NCBI GenBank assembly: GCA_017936685.1
Contig: JAGBFA010000015.1
Location: forward strand, 1 to 64,000
DNA length: 64,000 bases
Reading direction: 5' to 3'
From: Alistipes sp.
GTDB taxonomy: Bacteria > Bacteroidota > Bacteroidia > Bacteroidales > Rikenellaceae
Positions 33,906 to 43,550 of this stretch are shown here, piece by piece. The position numbers were made by a program, and so were the translations under genes. The number at the start of each line of letters is the position of its first letter. The stretch's first letter is position 1. Below the pieces are notes generated by a model, which saw only the letters and a list, made by a program, of their open reading frames with translations, was not told the origin of the DNA and ran no database searches.

Positions 33906-34196
33906 TTATGCAAATATTGACTTTAATGAGTCATTGGCAAACATCGTCGGAGTAAACGCCACGATCCGATAATCAGCAATGCCGTTGATGTGGAACGGAT
34001 CTTCGGCAATGATAGCATCAACCGCTTCACTGTTGTCGGCTTTCATCATTATAACTCCTCCTATACGCGGAGTCTGAGGGCCGGAAGCGATGAAGTCACC
34101 GTTGGCATAATGCTTGGCAAGATATTCACGGTGTGCACTCAGATACTTATCAACTTCGCTCAACGTTTTTTTGTATGTTAGAATCGCGATAAACAT
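33906..34196 (-). CDS. YciI-like protein
   Basis: 96 residues. FIAILTYKKTLSEVDKYLSAHREYLAKHYANGDFIASGPQTP fits the YCII-related fold, with the conserved HxxYL and the G-x-h-hxSGP turn, then GGVIMMKADNSEAVDAIIAEDPFHINGIADY. The family is a ferredoxin-like dimer with a His-Asp pair and no firmly assigned reaction. It lies 92 bases upstream of the ICMT-like gene in the same direction. Confidence 0.85.
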   Translation of the reverse strand: MFIAILTYKKTLSEVDKYLSAHREYLAKHYANGDFIASGPQTPRIGGVIMMKADNSEAVDAIIAEDPFHINGIADYRIVAFTPTMFANDSLKSIFA

Positions 34197-34371
34197 AGTC
34201 TTATTTTCTTTTAATCGTATGACACTTACATTGCTTTATACCGCCTTAAAAACTTGACGAACAAGTCCTCTGCTTATACATATATAGAATAGTGTCTGTC
34301 CCTGTGAAATAAAGAAATGTCAAATAGACTCATATTCCTTGATTCACGATAACAGACTAATAATACCACAA

Positions 34372-35613
34372 CTAATTTAGAGGGAATAAATCGCACCTCG
34401 ATACAATCAGATTCGGTTGTTCTTGTCTCTTCTTTATTATAATTGCTTTTGCAATAGGAAGCGAGATTTTCTGCTCATCATCAGAAGTAATATTGAAATA
34501 AACATTATATAATATTGTTGCTATTTGCTCTATATTAATATCGTTGTATTGAGCAGACTGGGTCAATATGATTCGTATCATATCATGCTTATTAATATGC
34601 CCATTAATTCCAGCACAAGCAATCAAATCTTTTAATATTCGTATTACCAAATTATATGATTGTTCAGAATAATGAGCATTAACACAGGTGAAAAGATATT
34701 GACAATAATAGCTCAAAAGGGTCTTTTCTTTCTCGGTTCTTTCCGTAGACGGTTTGCAAAAGCACAAATATGAGTCTTTAACGTACTTATACAAATACTC
34801 TATTACACGATATCCAAACATATTTTCGGTACGTCCAAATACATTGATGTGAAATAAAACCCTTATTATATTATTAAGTCTCATTTCAGGGCTATTGACA
34901 GCATATTTATCGTTAAACAAAACTAATATCTCTATAATCCACTTTTCTTGCAAATCAGACCAACGGTATAGTTGAAAGAATTCCCATGAAATATGTACTA
35001 AATCATCAACACCCCTATAATCATATGGTTCGTGTCCAGTCAAAGCGATATATTGTTTTATAATTCGTTTATTTCTTTTATAAATAAACGAATGAGGACC
35101 AAAACTATCTTCAAAAGCTTTTAGTGTATCATTATTGAATTTATTAAAATATGCCACAACATCTGTTGATATACACTTAGATGTTCTATAACCATTATTC
35201 ATTTTAACAATTATGTCACACTCGGCCTTCGGGGATGTATCATCTTTATAATATAGACCTATAAATTCGTTTTCATATAACTGAGACTTAACATATCTAT
35301 TCTCTTTAAGAATAAATCCAAAGAAATAATATATTGCGAACGATAAGCATATAGTCAAACTGACGAATATTGTGGCACGCAAATTATAGTCGGTCAAATA
35401 TAATGCAAGTAGGGCAAGTGTATTTATCACAGCAAATAGAAGCAATAATACATATATAGGGAATATGCGGAACAATTTATATTTCTTTATCAGAAAATTT
35501 CCATAATCCACACCTATAATTGTCTTTCTCTCGGCCAATGAAGTTAGGCCAATAATAGTCATATTGATTGATATCATTGTCAGCAGAACACCGCAATTCA
35601 ATTCTAAGTTCAT
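34372..35613 (-). CDS. Membrane protein of unknown function
   Basis: 413 residues. Four hydrophobic segments lie in the first 105 residues (VLLTMISINMTIIGLTSLA, IFPIYVLLLLFAVINTLALL, RATIFVSLTICLSFAIYYFF). The remaining 300 residues are soluble and helical, rich in Tyr, Asn and Ile. No family is recognised. It is much richer in AT than its neighbours and has its own promoter at 35642, so it was probably acquired alone. The membrane anchor plus a large cytosolic part recalls abortive-infection effectors, but that is only a comparison. Confidence 0.6.
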   Translation of the reverse strand: MNLELNCGVLLTMISINMTIIGLTSLAERKTIIGVDYGNFLIKKYKLFRIFPIYVLLLLFAVINTLALLALYLTDYNLRATIFVSLTICLSFAIYYFFGFILKENRYVKSQLYENEFIGLYYKDDTSPKAECDIIVKMNNGYRTSKCISTDVVAYFNKFNNDTLKAFEDSFGPHSFIYKRNKRIIKQYIALTGHEPYDYRGVDDLVHISWEFFQLYRWSDLQEKWIIEILVLFNDKYAVNSPEMRLNNIIRVLFHINVFGRTENMFGYRVIEYLYKYVKDSYLCFCKPSTERTEKEKTLLSYYCQYLFTCVNAHYSEQSYNLVIRILKDLIACAGINGHINKHDMIRIILTQSAQYNDINIEQIATILYNVYFNITSDDEQKISLPIAKAIIIKKRQEQPNLIVSRCDLFPLN

Positions 35614-35641
35614 GGGGCAGATAGCTTTTATGAGTTTCTTG

Positions 35642-35649
35642 CAAAGTTA
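35642..35649 (-). promoter_or_regulatory. Promoter -7 box of the 34372-35613 gene
   Basis: Minus-strand TAACTTTG matches the -7 consensus and lies 28 bases before the ATG at 35613. Confidence 0.6.
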
Positions 35650-35724
35650 GAAATTTATTAGAAAATCCCCAATATATTCAATATTTAAAAACTCATAATA
35701 TACCGCGAAATCCCGCAGAACGAT

Positions 35725-35732
35725 TAATTTTG
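35725..35732 (+). promoter_or_regulatory. Promoter -7 box of GNAT gene, nearly leaderless
   Basis: TAATTTTG ends four bases before the ATG at 35737. Transcription would start at or beside the start codon, giving a leaderless mRNA. Confidence 0.5.
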
Positions 35733-35736
35733 CAGT

Positions 35737-36165
35737 ATGAAAAACATACGAAAATGCAGCGAGTCGGATTATTCCGATCTTGTAGATATATGGGAACGGT
35801 CGGTGCGTTCCAGCCACGATTTTCTGTCGCAGGCCGACATTGCGGAGATTCGCAGCAAGCTGGTCGCAGAATATCTCCCCAACGTCGATCTGTCATGTAT
35901 CGAAGCAGATGGACGGATTACGGGATTTATCGGGATTGCGAATGCCAAGATAGAGATGCTTTTCATCGACTCCGTATTTCAAGGTCAAGGATACGGATCG
36001 ATGCTTATGGACTACGCGATCAATCAAGGAGCGATGTCGGTCGACGTAAACGAGCAAAATCCGAAAGCCCTCGAATTTTACAAATCCAAAGGTTTTCATA
36101 TCACAGGTCGCGATGATACCGACGATGCAGGCAGACCGTTTCCGATACTGCATCTTTCATTGTAA
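35737..36165 (+). CDS. GNAT-family N-acetyltransferase (YjaB-like)
   Basis: 142 residues. IRKCSESDYSDLVDIWERSVRSSHDFL is the usual opening of YjaB/YiaC-type acetyltransferases. The acetyl-CoA binding loop is FQGQGYGSMLMDYAI, and NEQNPKALEFYKSKGFHITGR is the second signature. The substrate is unknown, possibly protein lysines or a toxin. It is divergent from the membrane protein gene and convergent with the capsule operon. Confidence 0.88.
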   Translation: MKNIRKCSESDYSDLVDIWERSVRSSHDFLSQADIAEIRSKLVAEYLPNVDLSCIEADGRITGFIGIANAKIEMLFIDSVFQGQGYGSMLMDYAINQGAMSVDVNEQNPKALEFYKSKGFHITGRDDTDDAGRPFPILHLSL

Positions 36166-36208
36166 ACAGCGATGCCAGCGGATAAATGCGGCCGTACCGC
36201 TCCCTGCA

Positions 36209-36250
36209 CCGGCTATCCGAATATCGCTTCCGCACGTTCGGATATGCCGG
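36209..36250. terminator. Inverted repeat between convergent GNAT gene and capsule operon end
   Basis: CCGGCTATCCGAATATC.. and ..GTTCGGATATGCCGG form an imperfect stem of about 14 bp. It lies between two converging transcription units and is a plausible bidirectional terminator, although no long T run follows. Confidence 0.45.
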
Positions 36251-36272
36251 GGTCATGCCCTTACGCATAGCC

Positions 36273-37364
36273 TCACAGCTTGGGATCTCTTTCGAACAGG
36301 AAGCCCCACGCACTCCTTAACAACTCTATCGATACGCTGCGCCGGTATATCTTATGATATTTCCAAGCAGACGAGAGTTTACGCCTGACCAGCATGAAGC
36401 GGGTTTTCCACGGCGAATACCCTTTATTGTTTATGCCGTCGCTCTCGAACAGCGTGTCATAGAGTATGCGCTCGGCGTAAGGCGATTCGGTATGGATTGC
36501 AGGATCGGCGATTTGCAGCCCGAGATATTTCACGCAAATGGCAGTCAGCGCATCGGCAAATCGGGTCATGTGCATCTTGTCCGTCCAACGGTAAAACTCC
36601 TCCCAATCGATATTATGTTGTTCGGCATTCAGAAACAAAGCCCAATCCAATATGTGACGCAGCTTTATCCCCTCCGACAGGAAGTGATTAAGCCCGTGCA
36701 TGGTGAGAAACAAGGCATTGAAATCGGGCGAGGGGACGATCAGTTTCGTGCCCTGCACATAGCTCGTCTTGCCCCTCAGAACTATATCTCGCAGGTGTCG
36801 CTCAAAAGATTTCATCTTACGGCTGCCCCGAACCGGAAGAAAATAGCGATGGTTCTCGACCGACAGCCCCCGATATTTTATAGTAGAATGCTTGTAATAA
36901 TCACGGCTTACATAGGCACCGATCCGTTCGCATATTCTGTTCCCGCGCTCGTAGTCCTCCCCGAGGAAACAATCCAGATCGCCGCACTCCCTATATTGCG
37001 GCTGCGGATAGTATGTGCTGATGGCAAGCCCCTTCATTACCACCGTTCGGATTCCCTCCTCAGCAAAAATATCTGCAAGCGATGCCGCACTTTTGCGCTG
37101 CAACTCATAACGGTTTACGACAGTCTCCGCGCTCAGTGCCAACCGCAGCTTCAATCTTCTGTCCGGCATTTGCTCGGCTGTCAGTCCGTGCTCGTCCATG
37201 AGCCCCATCACAGACTTCCATACAATGGCCGTAACGCCTTGTGCCCTTGCAATATTGTAAATATATGCCCAATCAATACTGCCATCATTGACGAAATTCA
37301 AACTCTCTTCGTGCAATGCCGCCCGAATCAGATTCATCGTGATATGGCAGTTTTTGTTGAGCAT
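36273..37364 (-). CDS. Nucleotidyltransferase-like protein (NTP_transf_5 family), end of capsule operon
   Basis: 363 residues from ATG at 37364, five bases after the glycosyltransferase stop; an ATG at 37409 would overlap that gene by 40 bases. The core GIRTVVMKGLAISTYYPQPQYRECGDLDCFL carries the K-G and G-D-x-D pattern of the NTP_transf_5 family. FNALFLTMHGLNHFLSEGIKLRHILDWALFL is also typical. The family is common in polysaccharide clusters. It may transfer a nucleotide-activated group or modify a sugar; no reaction is proven. Confidence 0.8.
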   Translation of the reverse strand: MLNKNCHITMNLIRAALHEESLNFVNDGSIDWAYIYNIARAQGVTAIVWKSVMGLMDEHGLTAEQMPDRRLKLRLALSAETVVNRYELQRKSAASLADIFAEEGIRTVVMKGLAISTYYPQPQYRECGDLDCFLGEDYERGNRICERIGAYVSRDYYKHSTIKYRGLSVENHRYFLPVRGSRKMKSFERHLRDIVLRGKTSYVQGTKLIVPSPDFNALFLTMHGLNHFLSEGIKLRHILDWALFLNAEQHNIDWEEFYRWTDKMHMTRFADALTAICVKYLGLQIADPAIHTESPYAERILYDTLFESDGINNKGYSPWKTRFMLVRRKLSSAWKYHKIYRRSVSIELLRSAWGFLFERDPKL

Positions 37365-37369
37365 ATCGA

Positions 37370-38122
37370 CTATTTGAGATATTTGATCACGCCAAGGATT
37401 GCATAGCACGAGAAATTATATGCCGCCCGCCAAAGAGAGAGTTTTTCGACCTCTCTTAAAATATACCACTGACACTTGAAAACCTTGAATTTTTGCGCTG
37501 ATCGTGAATTTTCGACTAAACGATATAGGGCCTCTACCGTATTCGTATTTTTTGCAATATATCCCTTTTTCAATATAGACAAAGCAAACGCCCAATCTTC
37601 ATGCCCGATAGGACTGAACTCCATAGATCCGGTTTTTGCAGAGTCGTACATCAGCGTACCGCACCCTATGTAGCCGCTTTTCAGAAGCTGCCGGTAAGAC
37701 AATTTGGAAGGAGCCGCAATTATCCGATTGCGTCGAGCCCCATCAGCTGTCATCTTTTCATAGTTGGAAAAAACGATCGCAATATCCTTGTCGTCAAATG
37801 CGGCTATTTGATTGGAAAGCTTCGTAGGCAGATAAACGTCATCGGCATCTAAAAACGTTATATATCGTCCTTTAGCCATCTTTAATCCGATATTTCGAGG
37901 TACGGCAGGACCGCCTGACGGCTGATCTGTTTTAAAATATTTGATCCGCGAGTCTTTGTCGGCATACTCTTTTATGATTGAGGCCGAACCATCGGTAGAG
38001 CAATCGTCGATAATCAACATCTCCCAAGCGGTATATGTCTGAGATATTACCGACTCGATTGTCTCACGAATAAATCTCGCCGCATTATAACAAGGCGTGA
38101 TAACAGTTACCAGTTCATTCAT
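37370..38122 (-). CDS. Family 2 glycosyltransferase
   Basis: 250 residues. VTVITPCYNAARFIRETIESVISQTY is the GT-A nucleotide-binding start, with DDCSTDGS and the metal-binding DADDVYLP. GHEDWAFALSILKKG holds the catalytic ED region. It is closest to TeeI/TuaG-like transferases of about 250 residues. It adds a sugar to the lipid-linked repeat unit on the cytoplasmic face. Confidence 0.93.
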   Translation of the reverse strand: MNELVTVITPCYNAARFIRETIESVISQTYTAWEMLIIDDCSTDGSASIIKEYADKDSRIKYFKTDQPSGGPAVPRNIGLKMAKGRYITFLDADDVYLPTKLSNQIAAFDDKDIAIVFSNYEKMTADGARRNRIIAAPSKLSYRQLLKSGYIGCGTLMYDSAKTGSMEFSPIGHEDWAFALSILKKGYIAKNTNTVEALYRLVENSRSAQKFKVFKCQWYILREVEKLSLWRAAYNFSCYAILGVIKYLK

Positions 38123-38134
38123 ACGAAAAATCTA

Positions 38135-39226
38135 TTATAAAACGGTTTTTAATTTTGAGAATAACTTAGTCGTATCATCAATGGTATACTCTTTGGGTAT
38201 CATCGAGCACCGTGCGACTCTTTTCAAATACTCTTCGGCATTTAACGAAGCGAGGAATGTCATGATATCTTCTTTATCCTCGCCGTCAACAGTGTAGCCG
38301 ATACCGGTGCTCTCGACATAGCGGCCGGTGAATGTGTTTTTGGATACGATTATCGGTTTCTCAAAAAATATGGACTCATACAGTTTGTTGGGCTCCAAAA
38401 CTTTGTCATTGCCTTTTGCTGTATAGAGGCAAAGCACCATATCGATATGAGAATATATCTCGGGAAAATCATCTGGATTTTTGAATGTGCCTTTGTAGCT
38501 CACATTCCCATACCGCTCGATAGCATTACGAATTTTGACAGAATAGATCTTATCATCGGTAAAGATTCCGTAAAAAACGAGATTGATATTGGGGAAGTAC
38601 TCGCCTACCACCTCTATAAAATTGTATATGGCCTTGTTCCTTATTGCGCCCGTAAAACCGATTGTGATATTGCGGCTATCGAAAGCTTTGGAGCGTGGTC
38701 TGCCCAACTCCATAATACGCTTATCGAGCTTGTTCGGCACAATCGATATGTTGGTCGGCTTTTTATTCGGGAATAGATAGTCCTCGAATCCGGGTGAGGT
38801 GACAATCGTTTCGAGCGATTTTTTTATAACGTATCTATTAATTCTTGTCAATATCGATGACAGGAATTTATTATTAACCTCCAACTCCATTAGGTCGGAC
38901 ACCTCGTATATATATTTTCTCTTCAAACCACCATTCAGCATAAAGGCTATTGCCACATCTAAGCTGAATATGTAATACACAGTATCCTTATCCCGACACG
39001 CCATCTCCTCTTTGATGGTACGTCGCATCATCATAAGACGCTTGAAATATGACGACGAACGGCTGACAATCCCTATCGTTTTATAGCTAAAAGCAGGCTG
39101 CTGTCTATTATCTCCCTCGCGGTCGAACCCGCAAACTTCCACATCATATCCGCTGCTTATAAAGTCCTCGATTCGTCGGATACACCGAGCCTGACGAATT
39201 ATATTGACAAAAAAGAGAATTTTCAT
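38135..39226 (-). CDS. Family 4-type glycosyltransferase
   Basis: 363 residues from ATG at 39226 (MKILFFVNIIRQARCIRRI); the longer frame to 39337 overlaps the polymerase gene. N-terminal acceptor domain with GYDVEVCGFDRE. C-terminal GT-B domain with ITIGFTGAIRNKAIYNFIEV, YKGTFKNPDDFPEIYSHIDMVLCLY and the nucleotide-sugar site EPNKLYESIFFEKPIIVS. It lies five bases after the polymerase gene. Confidence 0.88.
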   Translation of the reverse strand: MKILFFVNIIRQARCIRRIEDFISSGYDVEVCGFDREGDNRQQPAFSYKTIGIVSRSSSYFKRLMMMRRTIKEEMACRDKDTVYYIFSLDVAIAFMLNGGLKRKYIYEVSDLMELEVNNKFLSSILTRINRYVIKKSLETIVTSPGFEDYLFPNKKPTNISIVPNKLDKRIMELGRPRSKAFDSRNITIGFTGAIRNKAIYNFIEVVGEYFPNINLVFYGIFTDDKIYSVKIRNAIERYGNVSYKGTFKNPDDFPEIYSHIDMVLCLYTAKGNDKVLEPNKLYESIFFEKPIIVSKNTFTGRYVESTGIGYTVDGEDKEDIMTFLASLNAEEYLKRVARCSMIPKEYTIDDTTKLFSKLKTVL

Positions 39227-39231
39227 GCCGT

Positions 39232-40377
39232 CTAACTTCTGTTCAGAGAATTTTTCAGAGAATAACCGAAAAGGATATAGACAAAAGAGTAAACCGTACC
39301 GGGTCCGAATGGCGCATCGGGTTCGAGCAGGCTGCAAATGAAGGGTATAAGCATTGCAAAATATCCGATATCATACAGTGTATACTCCTTATACCGCAAT
39401 GTCTGCTTTATAGCCTTATAGCCAATGGTAAAATATACAAAGAGGAGCGGGATTGCCCATATGCCATATCTCACCAATCTGTTTAATATGTAATTGTGTA
39501 TAATCTCAATACCGGAAGGAGTGATTAGCTCGCCGGCGAACAAATGGTCATTCAGATATCTTATGCTCTGTTCGTTTCGTTCTATGCGGTTAGAGCTAAG
39601 ATCATCGATCTTGGCACCGACCTTATCTCCCACGAATACGTCCTGCAATATTTCAGATATCTGGTTCGAGAATACTATCATCAAGACAGTGCCGCAAAAC
39701 AGATATGCCAACAACCGGCGAGAGTCGTTAACTTTATAAACAGTTAGAAACGCGGTTATAAGGAATGCCAGCAGTGCCGTCCGACATCTTATGAATGCCA
39801 TCAGCACCAGCAGGACGAAAAAAAGGATATACGATATGATCGACAGTTTCTTATTCGATGAGCACTGAGCGATGTAAAACATTACGAATCCGGCAACGGC
39901 CACAATTACACCGATTTGATTCTTTGCCTCTATCGCATACGCATTCTCCTCCATCAGGAATGAAGTAAGATATGTCGTTATAGCCGTGTATCCCAAGAAT
40001 ATGGCCACTAAGCCATATAGAAATAACAACGCGACGAAGATATTCTCTTTCAGTCTTAATTCATGTCCGATCCATAAAGAGGCATATACGATCGCAATCT
40101 GCATTATATCTATCGCGCCGACATTCAGCCCTACCCCATAGAAGAGGCATATTAAGAATATGAACAATATAAGAGGGTACAGCACTTTGTTCATCAACTT
40201 ATGTCTAAACAGACTGCCATAATTTCCGGAAAGGGCAAAAAGCGATACTGTCGACAACAATATCACTATATGCAGCCTGCCATACGATGCACTATTCGCG
40301 AATATCGCCGGCGTATAAGAAAATGCGGAGGCGACAATCAATATTGCCAAACACAGTATTGTGAGTTTATTCCTCAT
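39232..40377 (-). CDS. O-antigen/capsule repeat-unit polymerase (Wzy-like)
   Basis: 381 residues with 10-12 predicted membrane helices (TILCLAILIVASAFSYTPA, LILFIFLICLFYGVGL, LLVLMAFIRCRTALLAFLIT). A large loop lies near residues 250-300 (DDLSSNRIERNEQSIRYL), where Wzy proteins hold a catalytic loop, then GIEIIHNYILNRLVRYGIW, with the typical HNxxL. It would polymerise the lipid-linked units at the periplasmic face. Confidence 0.85.
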   Translation of the reverse strand: MRNKLTILCLAILIVASAFSYTPAIFANSASYGRLHIVILLSTVSLFALSGNYGSLFRHKLMNKVLYPLILFIFLICLFYGVGLNVGAIDIMQIAIVYASLWIGHELRLKENIFVALLFLYGLVAIFLGYTAITTYLTSFLMEENAYAIEAKNQIGVIVAVAGFVMFYIAQCSSNKKLSIISYILFFVLLVLMAFIRCRTALLAFLITAFLTVYKVNDSRRLLAYLFCGTVLMIVFSNQISEILQDVFVGDKVGAKIDDLSSNRIERNEQSIRYLNDHLFAGELITPSGIEIIHNYILNRLVRYGIWAIPLLFVYFTIGYKAIKQTLRYKEYTLYDIGYFAMLIPFICSLLEPDAPFGPGTVYSFVYILFGYSLKNSLNRS

Positions 40378-40433
40378 ATCAGGTTGTTACAATTATGAGA
40401 GATAGATACTTGCATGATACGGATAAAGACACG

Positions 40434-41315
40434 TCATGGAGTTGTCCTGATCTTCCATAATTCCCCCAGCATGAAATCATACTTGTCGGGAATTATCCGA
40501 TCAAAACCGCACCCATTGGTAAATGTCATCTCTCCGAAATAGATCTTACCTTCGATATTATACAGATCCACCCTGACATGCGAGAAGCCCTGACACAGGA
40601 CAGTGGCAATCTCGATCATCTTTTCAAAATTCTTCGGTTTAGGGATAGGAGCGGCGGAATTACCGTAGGTATATTGATTCCACGGTTGGAGTTTCCAATC
40701 TAAATCATACACATTTCTTGTATGTTTTCCGAAACGGCCGAGATCTACCCAGCAAAAATACGGCTTGCCGTCAAAGCACAGGAATTTATAGTCTTGAAGC
40801 TCCCCGAGTTCGGTCTCTACATACTTCTCTGCGATAATCTTTCGTTTGATACCTGAATACTGCAATTCATAGCCGGTAGCATAGGCATAGTCGATGTTGA
40901 TCCAATCATCAAAACGCCTGCCCGCATCGACCTTATCGAATGTGCTTTTATCCTTTACTATAATGACGGAACCGCTGCCGTGATTCGTTTTCAGGACGAA
41001 CCGATCGGGAAGTGCGTCAAAATCTATCTCTGAAAATCTGTCCCATACGCCGAGCAACGGGATCAAATACTCCGCGCCGATTTTCTCCGCAACCCACTCT
41101 CTAACCAGATACTTGTCTGAAAGAGTCGTCTTTATCGGTGTTGTGTCGTAAAATTTCGACCATTGCATTTTCTCGGTATATGCATTCAGGTTATTCCAAT
41201 CGAGTCTCCTTCCGATGGCTCGCTTATATAGTAGACCATCGATCTTCCTATGCAGACATTTGGGCATGTTTTTTAGTATTGCAGCCCGTATTCTCAGCTT
41301 TCGACTTGCTCGCAT
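40434..41315 (-). CDS. TupA-like ATP-grasp protein
   Basis: 293 residues from ATG at 41315, four bases after the preceding stop. DWNNLNAYTEKMQWSKFYDTTP, LSDKYLVREWVAEKIG, RFVLKTNHGSGSVIIV and QDYKFLCFDGKPYFCWVDLGR are diagnostic of the TupA-like ATP-grasp family (named after a teichuronopeptide enzyme). SHVRVDLYNIEGKIYFGEMTFTNGCG holds the ATP/Mg site. TupA is linked to adding glutamyl or peptide units to a surface polymer, so an amino-acid modification is inferred. Confidence 0.88.
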   Translation of the reverse strand: MRASRKLRIRAAILKNMPKCLHRKIDGLLYKRAIGRRLDWNNLNAYTEKMQWSKFYDTTPIKTTLSDKYLVREWVAEKIGAEYLIPLLGVWDRFSEIDFDALPDRFVLKTNHGSGSVIIVKDKSTFDKVDAGRRFDDWINIDYAYATGYELQYSGIKRKIIAEKYVETELGELQDYKFLCFDGKPYFCWVDLGRFGKHTRNVYDLDWKLQPWNQYTYGNSAAPIPKPKNFEKMIEIATVLCQGFSHVRVDLYNIEGKIYFGEMTFTNGCGFDRIIPDKYDFMLGELWKIRTTP

Positions 41316-41319
41316 GTTC

Positions 41320-42402
41320 CTATCTATTTCTGCAATATTCCAAAATCTCCGTCGTATATTTTCCGAAAGCCGGACCTGTCGCACCCTGAAATAATCCGGG
41401 AGAATTGGCATTGATCTCTACAAGCTCTATTTCATTGTCCTCGTTGAGACTCAGATCCCAGCCGATAATCTTGGCATATGGCAGCTGGGCGTGCAGCTCC
41501 TTGGCCTTGTTTTTAAGATCCTCGAAACGGGGTATCGCAAACTCTTCGAACACTACCCCGCTGTCAGAGCGTGTATGAGATGTAAAGGGGTATAGCGTAT
41601 ATGCATTCTTTTTAAGTGTCCCGTCCATATTGACACCGCAGTACATACCTCCTGCGGAGGCATTGTCAACAACAGATCCGGTGCGTCCCAATCTTACAAC
41701 CGCAAATACCGGCTCGATGCCTGACTTGCTCCAATAAGTCATTATCCTGACCGTATTCAGCGATGTCGGGTTAAGTGCCGCCATGGTCTCACTTTGTCGG
41801 ATCGCCGCCTGAACTATGAAATTGGCAGCATAGCTATCAAACAGCTCTTCTATTGTACCGGGACAATCTTTACCGGTCACGATGCCATTCGCGCTCTTGA
41901 AGCGGAGAATGCTTCGACCCTGACAGGTATCAAGACTATGTTTGATTACGGCATCTTCAATATCGAGACATTGTGCGACCGCCTCACTCTTCGTTACGAT
42001 CTTTTCATCGATATAGTAAGTGCCGTTGATATTTTTGACATACGTCTTGGGAAGCCTGACCCTGTCGCCCAAAAGTTTGTCGATCATGTTTTTGTCGGAA
42101 TACACGACAGCCACGCGAGGATCGTTCAATTTCGGATATATGTCTGTGTAATAGATATACGTAGGCATATAATACGGAGAAAACTCTCCATTGACCTTCA
42201 AATAGTATTCATGCCATTTCAAGCTGATCTTCTTGCCGAAATGCTTGCTATAAAACGCCTGCACTTCTCTCGCCTGTTGCTTTGTCAGTTTCGCGTATGT
42301 GCCGCCCTTTCTCATTTCATCGATCGTATTGAAATGAGTTTTATATTGAATTTGACGCTTTACATAGTCCGCGCATTTTTTGAGAGTCGATATGCCGCTC
42401 AT
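41320..42402 (-). CDS. Sugar-transfer-associated ATP-grasp protein (1)
   Basis: 360 residues. NMIDKLLGDRVRLPKTYVKN, AVIKHSLDTCQGRSILRFKS, AALNPTSLNTVRIMTYW, RLGRTGSVVDNASAGGMYCGV and AKIIGWDLSLNEDNEIELVEINANSPGLFQGATG (split over about 310-345) match the ATPgrasp_ST family; the N-terminal half lacks any other domain. ATP-grasp enzymes ligate a carboxylate to an amine or hydroxyl through an acyl phosphate. Its ATG overlaps the CapA-like stop (TTATGA). Confidence 0.88.
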   Translation of the reverse strand: MSGISTLKKCADYVKRQIQYKTHFNTIDEMRKGGTYAKLTKQQAREVQAFYSKHFGKKISLKWHEYYLKVNGEFSPYYMPTYIYYTDIYPKLNDPRVAVVYSDKNMIDKLLGDRVRLPKTYVKNINGTYYIDEKIVTKSEAVAQCLDIEDAVIKHSLDTCQGRSILRFKSANGIVTGKDCPGTIEELFDSYAANFIVQAAIRQSETMAALNPTSLNTVRIMTYWSKSGIEPVFAVVRLGRTGSVVDNASAGGMYCGVNMDGTLKKNAYTLYPFTSHTRSDSGVVFEEFAIPRFEDLKNKAKELHAQLPYAKIIGWDLSLNEDNEIELVEINANSPGLFQGATGPAFGKYTTEILEYCRNR

Positions 42403-43550
42403 AATTTGTCCGTTGATTTATTATTAATTACTCTTCTTAATATGGCCATTTGCATCTCGTCATTAACTAATGACTTTACGCTCTGCAACTTGCTATCTTT
42501 TCTTCTATATATAATATCAATAAGAAATGATATGTTTGATTTTATTAGATGTTTGAGCGAACCGAAGTTAAGTCCCGAAGATAATATCTTAGTAATATAT
42601 TTGACCTTATCATTATCCATCATATTAAGATATTTATCATAAGACTCAACGTCTTGTAGCAGATTACATAAGTATTTATTATGTAATTCTCGCGACGGAT
42701 CCTTATCAATGACAATCCGTCTGTTCTTAATGTTTCGCGTATTTATAACTTCTGTTTTAATGCCTTCACTCGTAATCTCAGCCATGACCGAGATGCCCTC
42801 ATACCAATGTGGCCGTCGGGCAACAAAATCAACACTGGGTTTGCTGTTAAAGAAAAAGTTACCAAGGCTATAAAAGATCTTTTTGCCGTTGTACTCTTCC
42901 CACCCTTGCGGACAATGCGGGTGAGATGCAATTATGCAGTCTGCGCCCCAATCCACAAAGTCCCGATATTTAGCCATTAGCTCCGGTGTCGGAATATCGC
43001 AATACTCAACTCCTGCATGTGGAAGTATAAACAAATAATCTACTTTTTCTTTGGCCGATACAATAATATGATTCACTTTAAGGTCGTACAAATAGGCACA
43101 ACCGAGTTCTTTGCGATTGTGAACATCGTTAAAAACTCCTTTTCGCGCACCGTATGACAGAGCCAAAAAACCTATTTTTTTGCCTTTGATATCAACTACT
43201 TTGATACTTAGAGCCTCATCGTATGTTCCCGAGCCGAACATACTATCCCCAAATGTCTCCCGTACCCGATGATACCCGTGTTCTTCCCAATCAAACATGT
43301 GGTTGTTTGCTGTGGAGAATAATTTAAATCCGATACTCCTTAGAAAATCGGGGGCATCATCATTTTGATAAAATCTCTCGTAACCATCTTTGGGTAAATT
43401 TATAGACGGTTTGAGAGGTACTTCAAAATTTACGATGCTAATATCTGTCCCTTGAATGATATCAACCAGATCTTTGTCGACCTTAATATGCTGGGTCGAG
43501 GGCTTAGAACAGAAGTCGCCGGCAATAAATATTCGAATATTACCATTCAT
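42399..43550 (-). CDS. CapA-family metallophosphatase-like protein
   Basis: 383 residues. IRIFIAGDFCSKPS, ISIVNFEVPL, LFSTANNHMFDWEEHGYHRV, GFLALSYG, LFILPHAGVEYCDIPTPELM, IIASHPHCPQGWEEYNGKKI and FYSLGNFFFN are the full set of CapA / poly-gamma-glutamate synthesis motifs of the calcineurin-like fold. It lacks an N-terminal membrane anchor. CapA proteins support gamma-linked peptide polymers. Embedded between ATP-grasp genes, it strengthens the idea that this polysaccharide carries amino-acid or peptide groups. Confidence 0.9.
   Translation of the reverse strand: MNGNIRIFIAGDFCSKPSTQHIKVDKDLVDIIQGTDISIVNFEVPLKPSINLPKDGYERFYQNDDAPDFLRSIGFKLFSTANNHMFDWEEHGYHRVRETFGDSMFGSGTYDEALSIKVVDIKGKKIGFLALSYGARKGVFNDVHNRKELGCAYLYDLKVNHIIVSAKEKVDYLFILPHAGVEYCDIPTPELMAKYRDFVDWGADCIIASHPHCPQGWEEYNGKKIFYSLGNFFFNSKPSVDFVARRPHWYEGISVMAEITSEGIKTEVINTRNIKNRRIVIDKDPSRELHNKYLCNLLQDVESYDKYLNMMDNDKVKYITKILSSGLNFGSLKHLIKSNISFLIDIIYRRKDSKLQSVKSLVNDEMQMAILRRVINNKSTDKL

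Noticed and set aside
36354..37406. 350-codon open frame on the plus strand
   Set aside because: Exact antisense of the nucleotidyltransferase-like gene; no protein-like motifs and the minus-strand product has clear family motifs.
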